From Viscum album (taxonomy: Eukaryota > Streptophyta > Magnoliopsida > Santalales > Viscaceae): a stretch of 64,000 bases of DNA. A model generated the notes under the pieces. It was not told the origin of the DNA and made no database searches. It was given only the letters and a program-made list of their open reading frames with translations. A program made the position numbers and the translations under genes. Where the stretch lies: positions 52,576,605-52,640,604 of the forward strand of contig OY728160.1 in the NCBI GenBank assembly GCA_963277665.1. Reading direction: 5' to 3'. Within the stretch, counting starts at the first letter, position 1. Every line of letters begins with the position of its first letter. This document shows, piece by piece, positions 34,261-47,800 of this stretch.

Positions 34261-35600
34261 TCTATCTTTTCACTATCTAAAAGAATAAAATAATGATGAT
34301 CTATTCTAATCCTATGATTAATTCATCTGATATGGGTAGACCTCTAAAACTCAACTCATGGTTTTATTATTTTTCGAACCATTATATTTGAAAGTTCACT
34401 TATTAATGATCTAGATTGAGAATCCAATTTTCAAAATCTTTCTACTTCATACTTCGGACCTATTGATTCTTCCACAAATACTATGCTTCTTTAAATTTCT
34501 ATAAATTATAATCTTTAAAAATATCTATTTAGATAAAAATAGATATTATTAGTTGTTTATTTATGCTATAATTTTCCATCCAATATTTTTTGGTCAATTT
34601 ACATGATATTCTCATTGGAGAGATCACTAATGATCATAATGATATTTTTAGTATCAATAATAATAATCCAAAATCCAATGTTTATATTGTCATACCAAAT
34701 AAATAAACATTTTATCGACAGTTGGTTGAGTTTTTTCGTGATCATTGGAATAGCCAGAGTTTTGGGAAAGGCTTCTAAAAATATTTTTGATGGAAGATTA
34801 TGTTGGTTTTATAGAAAATATTTATTCTAGAATATCTTTATCTAATGGTGTAGAAGGAATCATTTTCATATGATAAGCTACACAGTTGACTTATTCCCAA
34901 CAAATATCCTTATAAATTATAGAATTTAGTCTCCTGATATAATATTTTTTAATTATCATTTTTTTATTCACATTGATACACAATTTTGTTAGAACTCTCT
35001 TTAAATAATCCCCTTAATCATGGTTATTTTTCTCTAGAAAAACCTACTGAATTCTATACTATCATAATCTCCACTATTATTAGACCATAAAAACGTATTA
35101 TTATTTCTGGTCACTTTTTTCCATCATATAAGTTTGTCTAAAAAACAACCAGAAATCATTAATTTGTATATATAAATATGTAAACCAATAATTTCATTAT
35201 GAAATCATCAATATGAGTAATAAATTAAATTGAACCATTGTCAGAATAGAATATGTAGCCCACTAATAATTCATATGTAGGAGATATAACTTTTTAGATT
35301 TAGGTTTAATTATATTTGTGAAAAAACATACCTTTCTCTTCTTTTTTATTATAAGACTGTTATAATATAAATAATACATGTGTACAAGATTCAGTATACC
35401 CATAGATTCTATGAAATATATTTTTTCCCACTTAAGTGACTAAGACTGCAATTATACAACTCCATAAATTTAGATGTTTTCATTTCATATATTATTTCTC
35501 TATTCAATCATATTGTCAGATAACAGATACCATCTATAAAACTATTATATAAAACCATTGAACCTTGGGTAATATTACATAATCTATTTTTAAATCTTTT
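34261..35600 (-). pseudogene. Integrase region of copia-B, heavily decayed
   Basis: Near 34,750-34,800 the minus strand gives 'LPSKIFLEAFPKTLA', matching the copia integrase motif LPKxFWAEAxxTAxYLINRxP. The charged hinge 'ESIGPKYEVERF' lies near 34,430-34,470. The DDE residues cannot be located. Position between protease and RT supports the call. The plus-strand frame at 34,603-34,830 is the antisense of this region. Confidence 0.6.
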
Positions 35601-35639
35601 TCTGAACCATTCTTCATCTAGTTGACTAATGAGAAGTAG

Positions 35640-35800
35640 ATTCTTCCATAATCCATATATGTTCTGAACTCTATGTAACTCCTATAATATTTTTTAGCAT
35701 TCATAAATTAACATCACCAATCGCTTTTATATTAAGAGAAGCTTAATTAGATAGATTGACAATACCAAACCTTTATGAAATAAATTTTACCATGTATCCC
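35640..35800 (-). pseudogene. Protease / pre-integrase segment of copia-B
   Basis: 'SLNIKAIGDVNL*MLKNII' matches the copia stretch CKxIGIGxVxIKMxDGIVR that follows the protease active site. A decayed HVPxLKKNLIS-like tail (SSEHIWIMEES) comes next. The DSGAS active site is not readable. Confidence 0.55.
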
Positions 35801-35939
35801 CTGTTTTATATGTTATGGAATAAAAAACCTGAATAAATGATCCACGATTCCAAAGGAATGTCAAAATTCAGTAGTAAAATTATATAACAGGATTTTAAGG
35901 TGTTTGTAAAACGTGAACTTTTTGAATATCCCCTTCAAT

Positions 35940-36474
35940 AATTTACCCTATGATCCATATAATCATTCATCGAGTGCCCCTTCTTCCCAAATATATAATA
36001 TAAGGGCCCAAAACTATGAGATTTACCTGTACTACTCTCCCATGATCTATATTTTAAATTTTTATTACCATTATACTAAATTGAATATCCTATATTTTAT
36101 ATATTAATTATGGTTTTGATAAATGCCTATAATTCCTTCTACCAAAGGCCTCCATTCATAATTTGATCATGAACATCCACAAACACCAGGTCAGTCATTC
36201 TAGAATAATTACTCCTGATATCGGTACTATGTCCCACGATTCTGGAAGTGATGAAAACAACAAAAAATTTCACACATATTCCTTGAGATTAACAAGTTTG
36301 AGATTACTCGAAATGAAGATAAAAGAATTGATATAAAATTTAATAGTATTTACTTTGATATTATCATGTGAAACAACATATTAATCATGAAAAAATATAC
36401 ATTATTATTAGCATCACTTAAATGCTTTTTAGGGCCTTCAACAGCTCCACTATAGCCATAATATCTGGGTATTA
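35940..36474 (-). pseudogene. Gag C-terminal part of copia-B with dead zinc knuckle
   Basis: Near 35,960-36,000 the minus strand reads 'LYYIFGKKGHSMNDY'. The copia gag knuckle is CYYCGKKGHMKKDCW, so the spacing and the GKKGH core are kept while all three cysteines are changed (two to Tyr, one to Phe). A basic/Ser-rich stretch lies upstream. The gag is cut at 36,474 by the LTR of copia-C; the missing N-terminus and leader probably lie beyond 62,076. Confidence 0.65.
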
Positions 36475-37727
36475 TGTTGTCCTAGTATTGTAGCTTTCAA
36501 AGTGGGTGTATCAAAGTCAATGGAAAACATAGTATTTTTATTCTACCCATGAATGTAAATAATTATGAATTTAATAGATCAACGTATTATAATAATTAAG
36601 AATTAGACACAGTAAAATTTAAAAAATAGGGAAGTTAAAAAATGAACTGAAATAAAAAAATTCAACCCAAACAATCAAAATAAAAATTTGATATGCACTT
36701 TAAGATTGAAATATGAAAACCTCTTTAAATAATATTATTTCCAAAATTTATAGTCATTCTAAATCCAAAAATTTATCCCAATTTTGTACGTGGATAAGTA
36801 TCTAGATCCATGGGATACATGTTTCAAAACTAGAAAGTCATTAATCATCATAATTGGAATATAAAAGATCCAAACTAGGATATTTCCCTATAGAACATCG
36901 ATAAGAGATATATTTATCCCTAATCTTCACATTGATCAGAATTATTGTTAGTAATTAATTATCTTTAAATTATCAAAAAAATATTTGGGAGTATCATATT
37001 TACATCATTAGAATATTTCTGATCTTATAGGATCAAAAGAAACAATTAAAACTAGAAAACATAATGATTTTACAAGAACAACGTCGAAAATATAAGAACA
37101 AAGTATCACATAGATAAATATTAAAATTTTAAAGATATCATCTTTGATGAAAACCACATCTCAATATAATCTAATTTTACATCCAGTATCTATAAAATAT
37201 TGTATTCCTTCAATACCAATCTCAATTTTTAGTCTTTGGCATAACAAAATTAAATCAGTTCATCAATATGTTTATAGAAAAAAAATATGTATCTCTTCAT
37301 TTAATTAAATTTTATTTTGTTTGACTTTAAAATGTTTCTGACATTACATGTAAAAGATATAGTTTATTAGATTTTAAAAAATCAGATGATAATTCATTAT
37401 AAAAAATAGAACGAAAAAACCTCATGTAGGTACATATAAACAAATAGTGTGTTGTGATTAATTCAATGAATAGATCTAGAATATTTAATTTGAGAAAAGT
37501 GTCCCAAGATTACCCCCTTTTTATTTATGAAAACAAAAACAAATAAACTTTAAAAAATTTAATTCTAGTTAAATGAATCTAAAACAAAAACTCATGGAAT
37601 TTAAATAAAAAATAATCCACTTTAATTAATTCATCTTAACACAACTATACATTCTCAACAAAATATTTCTTCTAAATACCCCACCCACATCAAAATTTTC
37701 TCCATTTAGGATGAATATATATATGAT
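36475..37727 (-). repeat. 3' LTR of copia-C
   Basis: This is a diverged direct copy of 60,945-62,075. Landmarks are the block near 36,790-36,850 ('gatccatgggatac') against 61,245-61,310 ('atccaagggatagac') and 'gtgtgttgtgatt' at 37,447 against 61,895. It starts 'tgttgtcc' at 36,475, and the partner begins 'tgtttccc' just after the PBS. It is followed by a polypurine tract and the copia-C RNase H, which makes it that element's 3' LTR. Confidence 0.7.
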
Positions 37728-37730
37728 GTG

Positions 37731-37800
37731 ATTTCTCCCCCTTAAAAAATAAATTTATCCTCCTTAATTATTAATACAAAACCTTTCTCCCCCTTTAGAG
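37731..37800 (-). other. Polypurine tract region of copia-C
   Basis: Two minus-strand purine runs, 'ttaagggggagaaat' (37,731-37,745) and 'ctaaagggggagaaagg' (37,782-37,798), lie beside the LTR. Runs of the form AAGGGGGAGA before the 3' LTR are typical of SIRE/Maximus-type copia elements. Confidence 0.6.
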
Positions 37801-38429
37801 TCTTTTATAAGAAACAAGAAAAAGAAAATTATACTCAATGAAATATATGATAAACAATTAATTTAATTTTATAAAAAGCGGTAAATATAAAATTTTCATG
37901 TGGGTAAACTTTATAGGGATATTAATGGACCACATAAGAATATTCACATTTTAAAGGCATTGTATAAACTCAAAATGAATACATACGAGTAAAATTAGAA
38001 TTATATAAAAGTAACATAATGATATGATAGATTAATATTTAGAAAACATAAAATAAATATCCACATGTAGAAAAACTATATAAGGTAAAACTAAAAATAA
38101 TACATTAGAGTAGCATAACCCATATGTAAAAGTAAATCATAGTGAAGGGGATTTCATGTAAGACTAAAACACCTAATACTAAATGGTACCATTAAAAATA
38201 AAACTATATATAAGTTCACTAAAAAAATTAAATTCATAAAACTATAGTTCTAGATTATGTTAAAAACGTATCTTCATGTTTTGATAAATATTATTCTAAA
38301 ATATATGCATCGCATTTGTTAAACATTACCACTTGTCTATATAAATAAGTAATTTCAACCTCCATTTAAGAAGATGTATTCAATGTTTGGTTAATTTAAA
38401 AAAAATAAGAATAAAAGTATTCAATTAAC

Positions 38430-39180
38430 ACTGAACATTTCCATCGTCTATTTAATGCAATTGAGACTCAATGAATATAAATACTTAGTAAAAAAATTAT
38501 TAATATGATCTTAAATTCTTGTTGATTCAAGAATAATATATCCTTTTACTGTGTGATATTAGGGGAAATAGTTTCTTATAAATATGTTTATGACTAGTTA
38601 GAAGTATATAGTATTATTGGATGAAGAAATTACACCATTATTACTGAACAAAATCATAGTCCAAGAAAAAATAATTCCAAAATTAGTGACTATTTTTTTC
38701 ACCAACAAAAAATGACAAAAAACATCTAGGAGCACATATTTAGATTCAATAGAAGAAGGTGAAACCATATGTTTCCTATTACGGGACCAAGAAACTAATG
38801 ATTCCTAATAAAAATTAAAAGGTTTATAAAATATTTTATATATTCAAATAAGTATAAAATTAGCATCCAAATAACCTTTTATAATAAAATCATATTACAA
38901 TGAATAAAATAGTAAATTTTCTAATGTCCTTTTAAGGTAATGGATGATATTTTTTACTTCCTTAAGATGTGAAACTTTTTTGGATTATATTGAAATCCCA
39001 CACATAAGAGCAGAAAGTATATGGTGTCTTGTTGAATATGCCTTAAGTAAGGTAAATTTTTTTATCAATCCTCTATACGATTTATAATATAATAATTTCC
39101 TGGATATGTCAATATCTAGTGAACACGAGGTACGTAGCGATGTACCTTTACTAAAATCAAAATCAAAAAAATATTAATTA
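38430..39180 (-). pseudogene. RNase H of copia-C, near-complete but broken
   Basis: From right to left: 'LLYYKSYRGLIKKF' (YRGMIGSLLYLT region), 'VSHLKEVKNIIHYLKRTLEN' (ESHLKAVKRIxRYLKGT), 'GYLDANF' (GYSDADF, catalytic Asp kept at the second position), 'ESLVSWSRNRKHMV' with 'PSSIESKYV' (RSLVSWSSKKQxxVALSTAEAEYV), 'SNNGVISSSNNTIYF' (CDNTSAINISKNPV) and 'NNFFTKYL' (ADIFTKPL). The collinear match covers almost the whole domain. The motif wording fits SIRE-type copia. Stops are scattered throughout. Confidence 0.85.
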
Positions 39181-39672
39181 AATATCATATATTATTATAC
39201 ATATTTAAAAAAATTATTTTTAATTTTTTAGTAATCTTGAATCCAGACATGTTTTTATGTTTACTCCGCATACTCATCAAAAATTCAATTTACATATCTT
39301 TTGAGAAATTATCCATAAGTATTTTTTAGTATACCAAAAAAGGGTTTATCATTATTAATTTTTATGACTAAAATGTTTTTAAAAATCATTTTGATAAAAT
39401 GTGTGATATCTGAATATCCTTGAGAAAATTCATTTTAAAGTAAAAACCCATATCATCTATCATACTAGGCTCTTGGATATTATTTAATTCAATAAATTTA
39501 CTCAGTAATTTCAAAAAAATGATTTGGAAAATTCACATGTTCTGAAGTAGGAGGTTGTTCAACAGAAACATCATCATGAACATAAATATTATGTAATTAA
39601 GTCTTTATATCCGTTTGAAATTGATTAAAAATAAAATGTGCTGAAAAGGCTAATTTAATAGGTATATGTTAT
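39181..39672 (-). pseudogene. RT of copia-C, C-terminal half, cut at 39,672
   Basis: 'LAFSAHFIFNQFQTDIKT' (near 39,590-39,650) matches LLAFAAHxxFKLxQMDVKSAFLNG. 'VSVEQPP' then 'FPNHFFEIT' and 'YPRA*YDR*YGFLL*NEFS' (39,420-39,565) match VYVEQPPGF...PNHVFKLxKALYGLKQAPRAWYERLSxFLL. The catalytic YVDDI is now NNDKP (near 39,350). The match stops abruptly at about 39,672; the preceding RT segment lies at 57,310-57,560. Confidence 0.85.
39668..39672. repeat. Left half of a probable 5-bp target duplication
   Basis: Here 'gttat' meets 'gttgt' at 57,310-57,314, four of five bases, a single transition. The two sites bracket the insertion that splits the copia-C RT. Confidence 0.4.
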
Positions 39673-42600
39673 AGTAAAATAATCAAAATTAGTAACACAG
39701 AGTAGAGGGTAACATTATTTCATTGGAACTGGATATAGGGTATCACATCTTAATGAAACGATTAGTTTGTTAGTTGTGGGAAAGTATATATATACGATAA
39801 TATTATATTACAATTTAAATAATAAAATAAAACATAGTATCATAATTTTGATCACCACAATAATATTTATAATATACCTTCATACCATACATAAAACATT
39901 TCCTAGCATCCAGAGGAAATAAAACATATTATATGGGTGACCTTTAATGCTCTGTAAGGTTATGCGTACATATTAATATATCATGAATAAATCAAAAATA
40001 ATAAAAATAGGAAGGTAAATAAATAAAAAATATACAGTTAATCAATAAGTTGAATAAGAATAATAATATGAACTTAATGAATTGCGATCAAATAAGTCCA
40101 TATAAATTATCATATGGACTTGAAACATATCCATGGATATTTAGACTAATAGAATAATCACATGGGAATCAATAACTAATTGCATAGTGAGGGAATTCAT
40201 AATTTCAAACAACATAACCATATTATCAAGGCCTCATGTGAAGAAATATTACATAAATGGATATGACATTTTTCAAACCCCCAAGCTATATTGTCTCTTT
40301 AGACATACCGATGCATCGAGGGGTCACAACAGGCCACACACGTCACATACCAAGTCCAATGAATTCCACATATAAATGATGAGAAACATAATAAATGAAA
40401 ACATTCATATTAAATTACTATAATATAAAATTTTAATGATTTCTATAATCAAGAAACATAATCAATTTAAACATTTATATTATAAAATTTTCATATCAAT
40501 TTTAATACTTTCTCCAATCAAAAAATATAGTAGTAAAAATTACATCTTAGTCCAACTTACCATAAATCATATGAAAAAATAATAATGATGTAATCCTTAT
40601 AATATATACCCAATTGATATAAGGGTAAATAATTATTATTCACATTGATGAATATAAATATCTTTAAAATTCCATTGAAATTATTCTCCGGGAAAATGTC
40701 TTTTTGAGTTTTATAATAACCTTAAAAAAATATAAAATTTCAAACAAAATTGAATAAAATTCTATTTGATGAGATAATTGCAAAAATGTAAATAGATCTT
40801 TAAAATAATGGGTGGTCATGATGGTGGCTAATTCCCTACATGTCATATAAGTTAAAAAATCCTCTTATACTATTATAAAAAGGATAAAATTTAACTCAAT
40901 TTGAAATAAAAATTTATTACTTTCAAAATATATTATAAAAGTCAAAAATGTGTAAAAATATCATTAATAAGACATTTTTATATTTTTTTTAAAAAAACTA
41001 AAACATTTATACAAAACAGGGACATAGAAGAAAAGTTATTATTGACCTAAGTGAGAAATAAATTCATCTTCTTGTAAAACAAAATTCTGGATAATTTTAA
41101 TTTAAAAAGTGTAGAAAAGGTACTATTGAGATTAGATTTTATGAATAATAAAAGGATAATAAAATTAATGAGTACCTTGGTAGATATATCATTATATTTC
41201 ATCTTTGGAAACATAATCATAAAAAATCTCGATAAAAGATGAGATTTTAAAACAAAACCCTAATGCTTTGGTAAATTTTGAATAATATCCCCAATAATAT
41301 CAAATGAAATGATAAATATCATGAATAAAAACATATTAATGATATAATATATCTATATAAAAGTATAAACACAATAAATAACAAATATGTGTTGAATATG
41401 GAATATGTCTCATAGAGGTAAAAGTTAGATGAGAATCACAATCCTTAGGTTTGATATCTTTAATAAGATTCTAAACCTCATTTATAATAATTATATATTT
41501 ATCATACAAATATTAATGATAAAAATTCATATATATCACACCATGTATGATTTTCATATATCATTTTATCACACATTTATTAAAACTTCTTTATTAAAAA
41601 CATTATTCCTTGTGTAATTTCATTATTTTTCATGTATGTTTTTGTTTTTAGTTTTAGTCCTTGTAATTTAACGATGGTTAAATCAACTCTAGTTTCATAA
41701 CCCCATCCCAAAAAATAAGTATTAATTATGGGAGAGTGATAATGAACCCTCTATTCCTACCACTAGTTGTCCCTCTATTAGCAACTCGCGTTCAGGGTAT
41801 AAAAATCTCATGAAAATAGGAGGCATTTCTTTTAATAATAATATAAGACATAGAAATAGGATAAATAAACCACAATAAAATCAATGACATAATATAAAAT
41901 AAATCCAAAAAAACACCACAATTTATTGATGAAATAAAATAATACCGAATAAATCCCCCAAAAGTAAATACCCAAAAGAAAAAGATAAAACAACAACACA
42001 AAAATTGGAAAAATTCCCAACCCAATAATGTCTAGATCAGTCCATGTAATACTCTAAGAAACATTATAATTATATTATATACATAGGGTGATCATAAAAT
42101 TATACAAATAAGGTTATACATAGTCTCTCATGCACATGTGAAAGAAGCATAATATTGCACCTGTAATTAAATAGTAGATCCAAATAGCACCTGAATATGT
42201 TATTTAACACATTCCCATCCTCAACAATGGATAATCTCCAAATAATGAAAGCCAGGTACAATAATATTATATGAATCATATCAATTATGGTTAACCCAAA
42301 CCACATCTTCTCTATTTTTCAATGATCATTCTCTAAAATCCTAGGTTCCAGATCTTCCATCTCATCTATATAACATACATCTCCAACCCAAAACATAATC
42401 ACTTATCATCTCACCCAATGACATATGGGACACCACAGCCAAACACAGTCACATATCATATCACATGATGACTTTTCGTCCATCGCCTAGAGAAATACCA
42501 GGCCCTCGGGCATCAAAGAAAATTTATATCAACTCACCTAGAAGTAATAGAGGTAAAGTGTGTGTATCCATCCATCCATCCTCATTGTCAAGATATTCGT

Positions 42601-44893
42601 AAAAACACATCCCATATAATTGTATGGGTTTCTGCATATAGTATATGATTTGGGTGGGTGCGTATAAAATAACAAGGAATATACAAGGTATATATATATC
42701 TATAAAAAACCCCAACATATGGGTTCATAAAAACTATACAAACTCACAACACATCCACTTTCAGAGCTACCACTAAATACACTATCTCACACAAGCCACA
42801 TGCCTCGGTTTTCACTTTTCACATTTATTTAAAAGTTATGTTAAATCATTTAAACATATAAATCCATTCATTATATGTCAACAATCACATTAAATAAATT
42901 TCTCAAATTCATTAATTCATTATCCATTTACTACCCATTAACTAAAACAACCCGTATTATATCAATTTCAACATTTAATTCAATTCAAATACTACATAGG
43001 AAACTAGCATAAAAAACCATCATCATCTCATCTTCTATATAACACAACCAGACATCACCAAACCACTTCACGAACTCACACCAACCAAACAACTCCCCCT
43101 TATCACTACTACACATTTCTACCCCACAACACGACCACAAAAACCAATCACAATATTTCCCCACAGAAGGACCTGAAAACCCATCACATCATCCACCCAA
43201 AACACAACCTCACATACCAATCCCATCACCACCTGAAAAAACGAACTCACATTCCCATAGTCCTTATATTCCCAAATAACACATCACAACACATCATAAC
43301 CCATTATATATATTTCGTAAAAAAAATATTTATCACATTCCACTTAATTATTTAGGGAATTACCGCATAATCTATAATCTACAGGAAACCATTTTATGAT
43401 TAAAATACAGTCATAAAAAATTTTCAATTTTAGGATATTATCAAAACAACCCCACAATTAGGTCTCCACGACACATATCAAATCAGTGAAAAAAAATCCC
43501 TCAATGAAGACAATTTTTGGTTGTGAATCGGGCTCGTATTATCATAAAGATCTGATAATATCAAAGATATAAAAGAATATGAATCAAACCCCCTTCCCTA
43601 TCAATTAAAATTAAATGACTAATTTATATTTATTAGGCCATAACCAACCACCCCCATATATAAAATAGAGTGATACCTTCTTTAATGATACACAAAAGTG
43701 AGAAACAATGTATTCCCTACCTTATAGAATCTCTCCTAGTATATTGTCCACCACAGGGTGAAGAAGAAGTGCTCACAAACCACAACAACACATGGGAAAG
43801 TGTGGATCAATCTATAATTCTTCCAAGTGTCATAAAATAAAACCCTACTAAAACCCCAAACAAAAACTAATTCACATAAGTATATTTCAAAAAAATAATT
43901 TATGGAATCCCTTGGGGAAGACAGGATAACTCACTACATATTACCAATGATCATCCACTATAACCAATTGATGAATTCTTCAGATGGAGGGTTGGATGGT
44001 CATACAAAACAACATAGAGATCCCACAAAAATGTTTGTAAGGGAGATGCTACAAAATGATGAAAGATCAACTAAGAATTTTTTTAAAAAAAAAGGATCCC
44101 ATGGGTTTCATGTCGTCTAATCAATTCACGATGTGAATGCCATGGGTTTTTAGTTTCTACTAAAAAATTATTCACATCATTTTCAAATTAATAAAATTAA
44201 TGAAAATACCTTTCATGAAATGAATTATATTCATTAAATACATATTAACAAACATAAATTTTGTAAAATAAGATGTCTACACAAGCTGTGAACTTTATAC
44301 TAATGATGTAAATCAGGTTCCTATCATGAACTAACTTTTACAGCACCACAGTAGCTCCAACCTCCACTAAACCTCTCTATACATCATCAAACACCCTCCA
44401 ACCACCAAAACCAAAAACTTATTAGGTCATGATGGAATGATATATTACCTCACATACCTATATAATTATTATCATATCCTAGAATCAAAACAAAACCCTA
44501 AAAAATAAAGGTTTCCAAATAACCACCCCACGAGATACCTCTCAAGGTTATTGTATTACCTCAAACACCACCACAAACAAAAATCAAGAAGTAAACACCC
44601 AAAAAAACACATCACCAATCATCCACATCTCCACCCCATAATAAGAAAAACAACAGATAATCTGATACCATCTAAAAACATCCACATTTCATAAAAAAAC
44701 ATTTCCACAGGAATATAAAACATCCATAAAACAAAAAATAACAATCTTTACAAATAAAAAAACAATATAGACCCAAACATATGAATTAGGGAATTTTGTT
44801 TTACATTAAAATATATTTTCCAATTTATGTGGTATTTAATCTCTAGTATACGTTTAATCGAACCATAGTATAATGTGTCTTGATTAGTGATCA
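39673..44893 (-). repeat. Probable solo LTR gypsy-4, main part
   Basis: This block interrupts the copia-C RT. Its other end appears to be 57,199-57,309, whose minus strand starts 'tgtaacacgc', the typical gypsy LTR start. No gag, pol, PBS or polypurine tract is seen inside, so a solo LTR of about 5.3 kb is the simplest reading. From about 41.8 kb the plus strand is rich in A and C and poor in G (for example 43,020-43,250), quite unlike the copia DNA on either side. LTR-like pieces include 'ccatcgcctagagaaatacc' near 42,480 and 'gcaactcgcgttcagggta' near 41,780. No second copy exists in the window, so this is partly inference. Confidence 0.4.
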
Positions 44894-47800
44894 TGCCATC
44901 CCTTTTTCTTATTTGATAAATTTATCACACATCATAAATCAAGAAAACATCACATTAAACGAATATAACCTCTTATAAAACAACTGGATCAAAACATCAC
45001 ATCATGAAAACAAAACATATCCAAAATAGAACTCAAAAAATCTCTGGGTACTCGGTACTCATATGAATCTCATGATTCTAGGAAATCACATCCAGGACAT
45101 CATTCTACTATAACACACAACACAAGGGACTGGAATTCCCATGATGTAATGTCATGAACTGAATCAAGTTTCCATTAATAACATAACCTGACCTAGTCCA
45201 TGGAATGGTCCAAAGGGCATTCCATATCCATATGGGCTGCCACAAGTTCATAAATATGACAAATAATGGTTTCGAAATAGTTAACCCAAGTTAAGATCCA
45301 TAAAATACCCAATAATAATAATAAAAATTGAATCTGAAAATTACCAACCACACAATACCTATATAAAAATAAGAATTCAAAATAAGGTTTTAGACATGAA
45401 ATTAGAGGTCCCAAACTATAAATTTAATATAAAATACTTCCCAAGGACTGACACACAACAAGGGGTAATCACCCATGATTCATCTCCCCATCACCGCACT
45501 ATGTAAGGAAACTAACTACCCAAACCGTCGTCTCCAAGGACCTTTCTTTTACCTATGTCAGTCATGATCAAGTATACTTACAAAAATATTGTAAGTAGGT
45601 TTTTATATAGATCCCAATATGAAACCACCAAAATATTCCATGTGAAAAAAATTATTAGATAACAATATTTCACATTTTTTGTAAACAAGAAATCATAGAA
45701 TCTATTTCAAAAGTGCCACTTTTAATGAAAATAGTTTCCAAGGTCAAAATTAATGAATAAATAACATTAAATAAAACATTTAAGATACTTAATTTTCCAT
45801 CCAAAAACACCATAATTCAATTGTAAATACCAAATAGTATACAGTCACTAGTCATAGGAACACCCCTAGGAAGTAGATAACTATTGGCCCCACGTAACTC
45901 ATATCTCGATGTAAAAGTAACCAAATAAAAGTTTTTTTATCATGCATGATAAAATAGTATGGAACATACGCATAACCTAGTGGTCCTCAAAAATCATCCT
46001 TATAGTTTTGTTAGTGTTTTCATTGGAAAACTTGGTAAGTAAAATAGGGACAAAGCACTCTGGATCATTAGCATACTTGTACACATTTTCCCCTCAAGAT
46101 ACCTTGGTTTCCCTCATTGTACTCAAACAGGTTATACATGCTATCAAATTTTATTTACATATAAAAACACGAGTTCCAGTCATACACACTGAAAACAGTT
46201 TCTAAACATTATTTTCATATTTCAAATAACTCAATAAAGAACTTAGAATTTCCATAAAATAATTTCACAAAATATACCAAATCATTGCACATAAATTCCA
46301 CTTAAAACGCCATTATTGAAACAAAATTCACACAAGTATTACACTAAAAAATAATTTTCAGCACTAAAACATTTTAATAAAACCATTCCATGATGTATAA
46401 AACAACCAAAAATGGTACAACATACAATGCACATGAAAACCCCTCATTTTCACACAAAAATGCCACTTAAAAATAAATCACTTAAAAAATGCTTCCAAAA
46501 ACAGTTTTTTTCACAAAACACAATGAAATAAGAACATGAGAAAAATATATTTCCATCAATATAACTCATTCTACAATGATTAAACTTGGAATCACCTACC
46601 AAATGTGTCAAAACACTCAAATCCTTGTGCAAAACTTCAATTTCACCACCGCCGCACCACAAGATAGTGAATAAAAAATCTAAAACCACGTGATTAGAAC
46701 AAGAAACTACAAAATAACCCCTAGGTATAGACCCATATATTCTAGAAATTTGGATAGTTATGAAAATTGGGTTAAACCCTGTGGAAATGGAGGGAAATAA
46801 AAATGAAACTCACTTTGTCAAGAATGTTTGAATTGTGTCCACAAAACCCCCCTTCAAAATTGAGTTCCATGGAGGCCTGAGACCTTAGGGGATTTCAAAA
46901 ACCGTGGGATGACTCCTTGAGAAGTAAAATATCATATATTAATGGAGTATGAAATGTAAGTGATTGTAAAATGATAAATGGGTTTGGGTTTATAGAAACA
47001 TTGGGGGTGGGATTATAAATTTCAAAATAAAGGCATTGGACACCAATATAGTGGTAAGTGGATAACTATGGGATTTACTATGGTATTTTACCAAGTTATT
47101 GGAAACTTGGGACACCTATTATATTATTTTAATCCAAATGAGTTATCCATTATTTTATATTACTTATTTCTGAATGGAAAATTAATGTTTTTATAAAATA
47201 TCAATTTTAAGGTAAATGTTTCCATTTTAGAACCTCGAATGTAAATTATATATTTAGATATTGATTAAAATATATTAGAATAATTTACAATAATAAAATA
47301 ACATATTTTATGCATTTTATTTTGGTTAATTACTTATTATGTCACTGTGAAATAATTATTATGTCACTAACATACCGCAAAACTCAAACTGTTTTACTAT
47401 TCATCAAACAATAATTTAATTTAGAAAATTCTTATAAATTCTCTCGAATTTTTTGAAGATAATTTCAAAAATGATATTTATTTTATCACAATAATTATAT
47501 GAATAGAATTTTTTAAAAATTTAACTATAAAATTCTTAATATATTATAAATAATATCAGATTGAAAATGCATAGTGAAATTTCAATCATGTAAAAAATGG
47601 TATTTTGTCATTTATTTCTAAATAAGAGTATTCTAATAATAATTTTTCAGTATAATAAACACTAATCATAATAAATTAGATTATTTTAATAATTAATACC
47701 ATTGTAAAAATTAAAATCTAAAACTGAAAAATCAATTTATCAACTTTCATCAAAAAAATTAATTGGAAAAACGATTCTTAAAACAGAAATGATGGAATAA

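Noticed and set aside
34603..34830. 75-codon hydrophobic plus-strand frame that looks membrane-like
   Set aside because: The minus strand here reads copia-B integrase (LPSKIFLEAFPKTLA), so the frame is a shadow.
36463..36474. Sequence 'atctgggtatta' resembling a primer-binding site next to the LTR at 36,475
   Set aside because: At first it suggested that this LTR is the 5' LTR of copia-B. The adjacent polypurine tract and copia-C RNase H on its right show it is the 3' LTR of copia-C, so the resemblance is probably chance.
41792..42025. Two overlapping Phe/Tyr-rich minus-strand frames of 62-77 codons
   Set aside because: Low-complexity hydrophobic translation of A+C-rich DNA; no motif, and it lies in the presumed gypsy-4 LTR.
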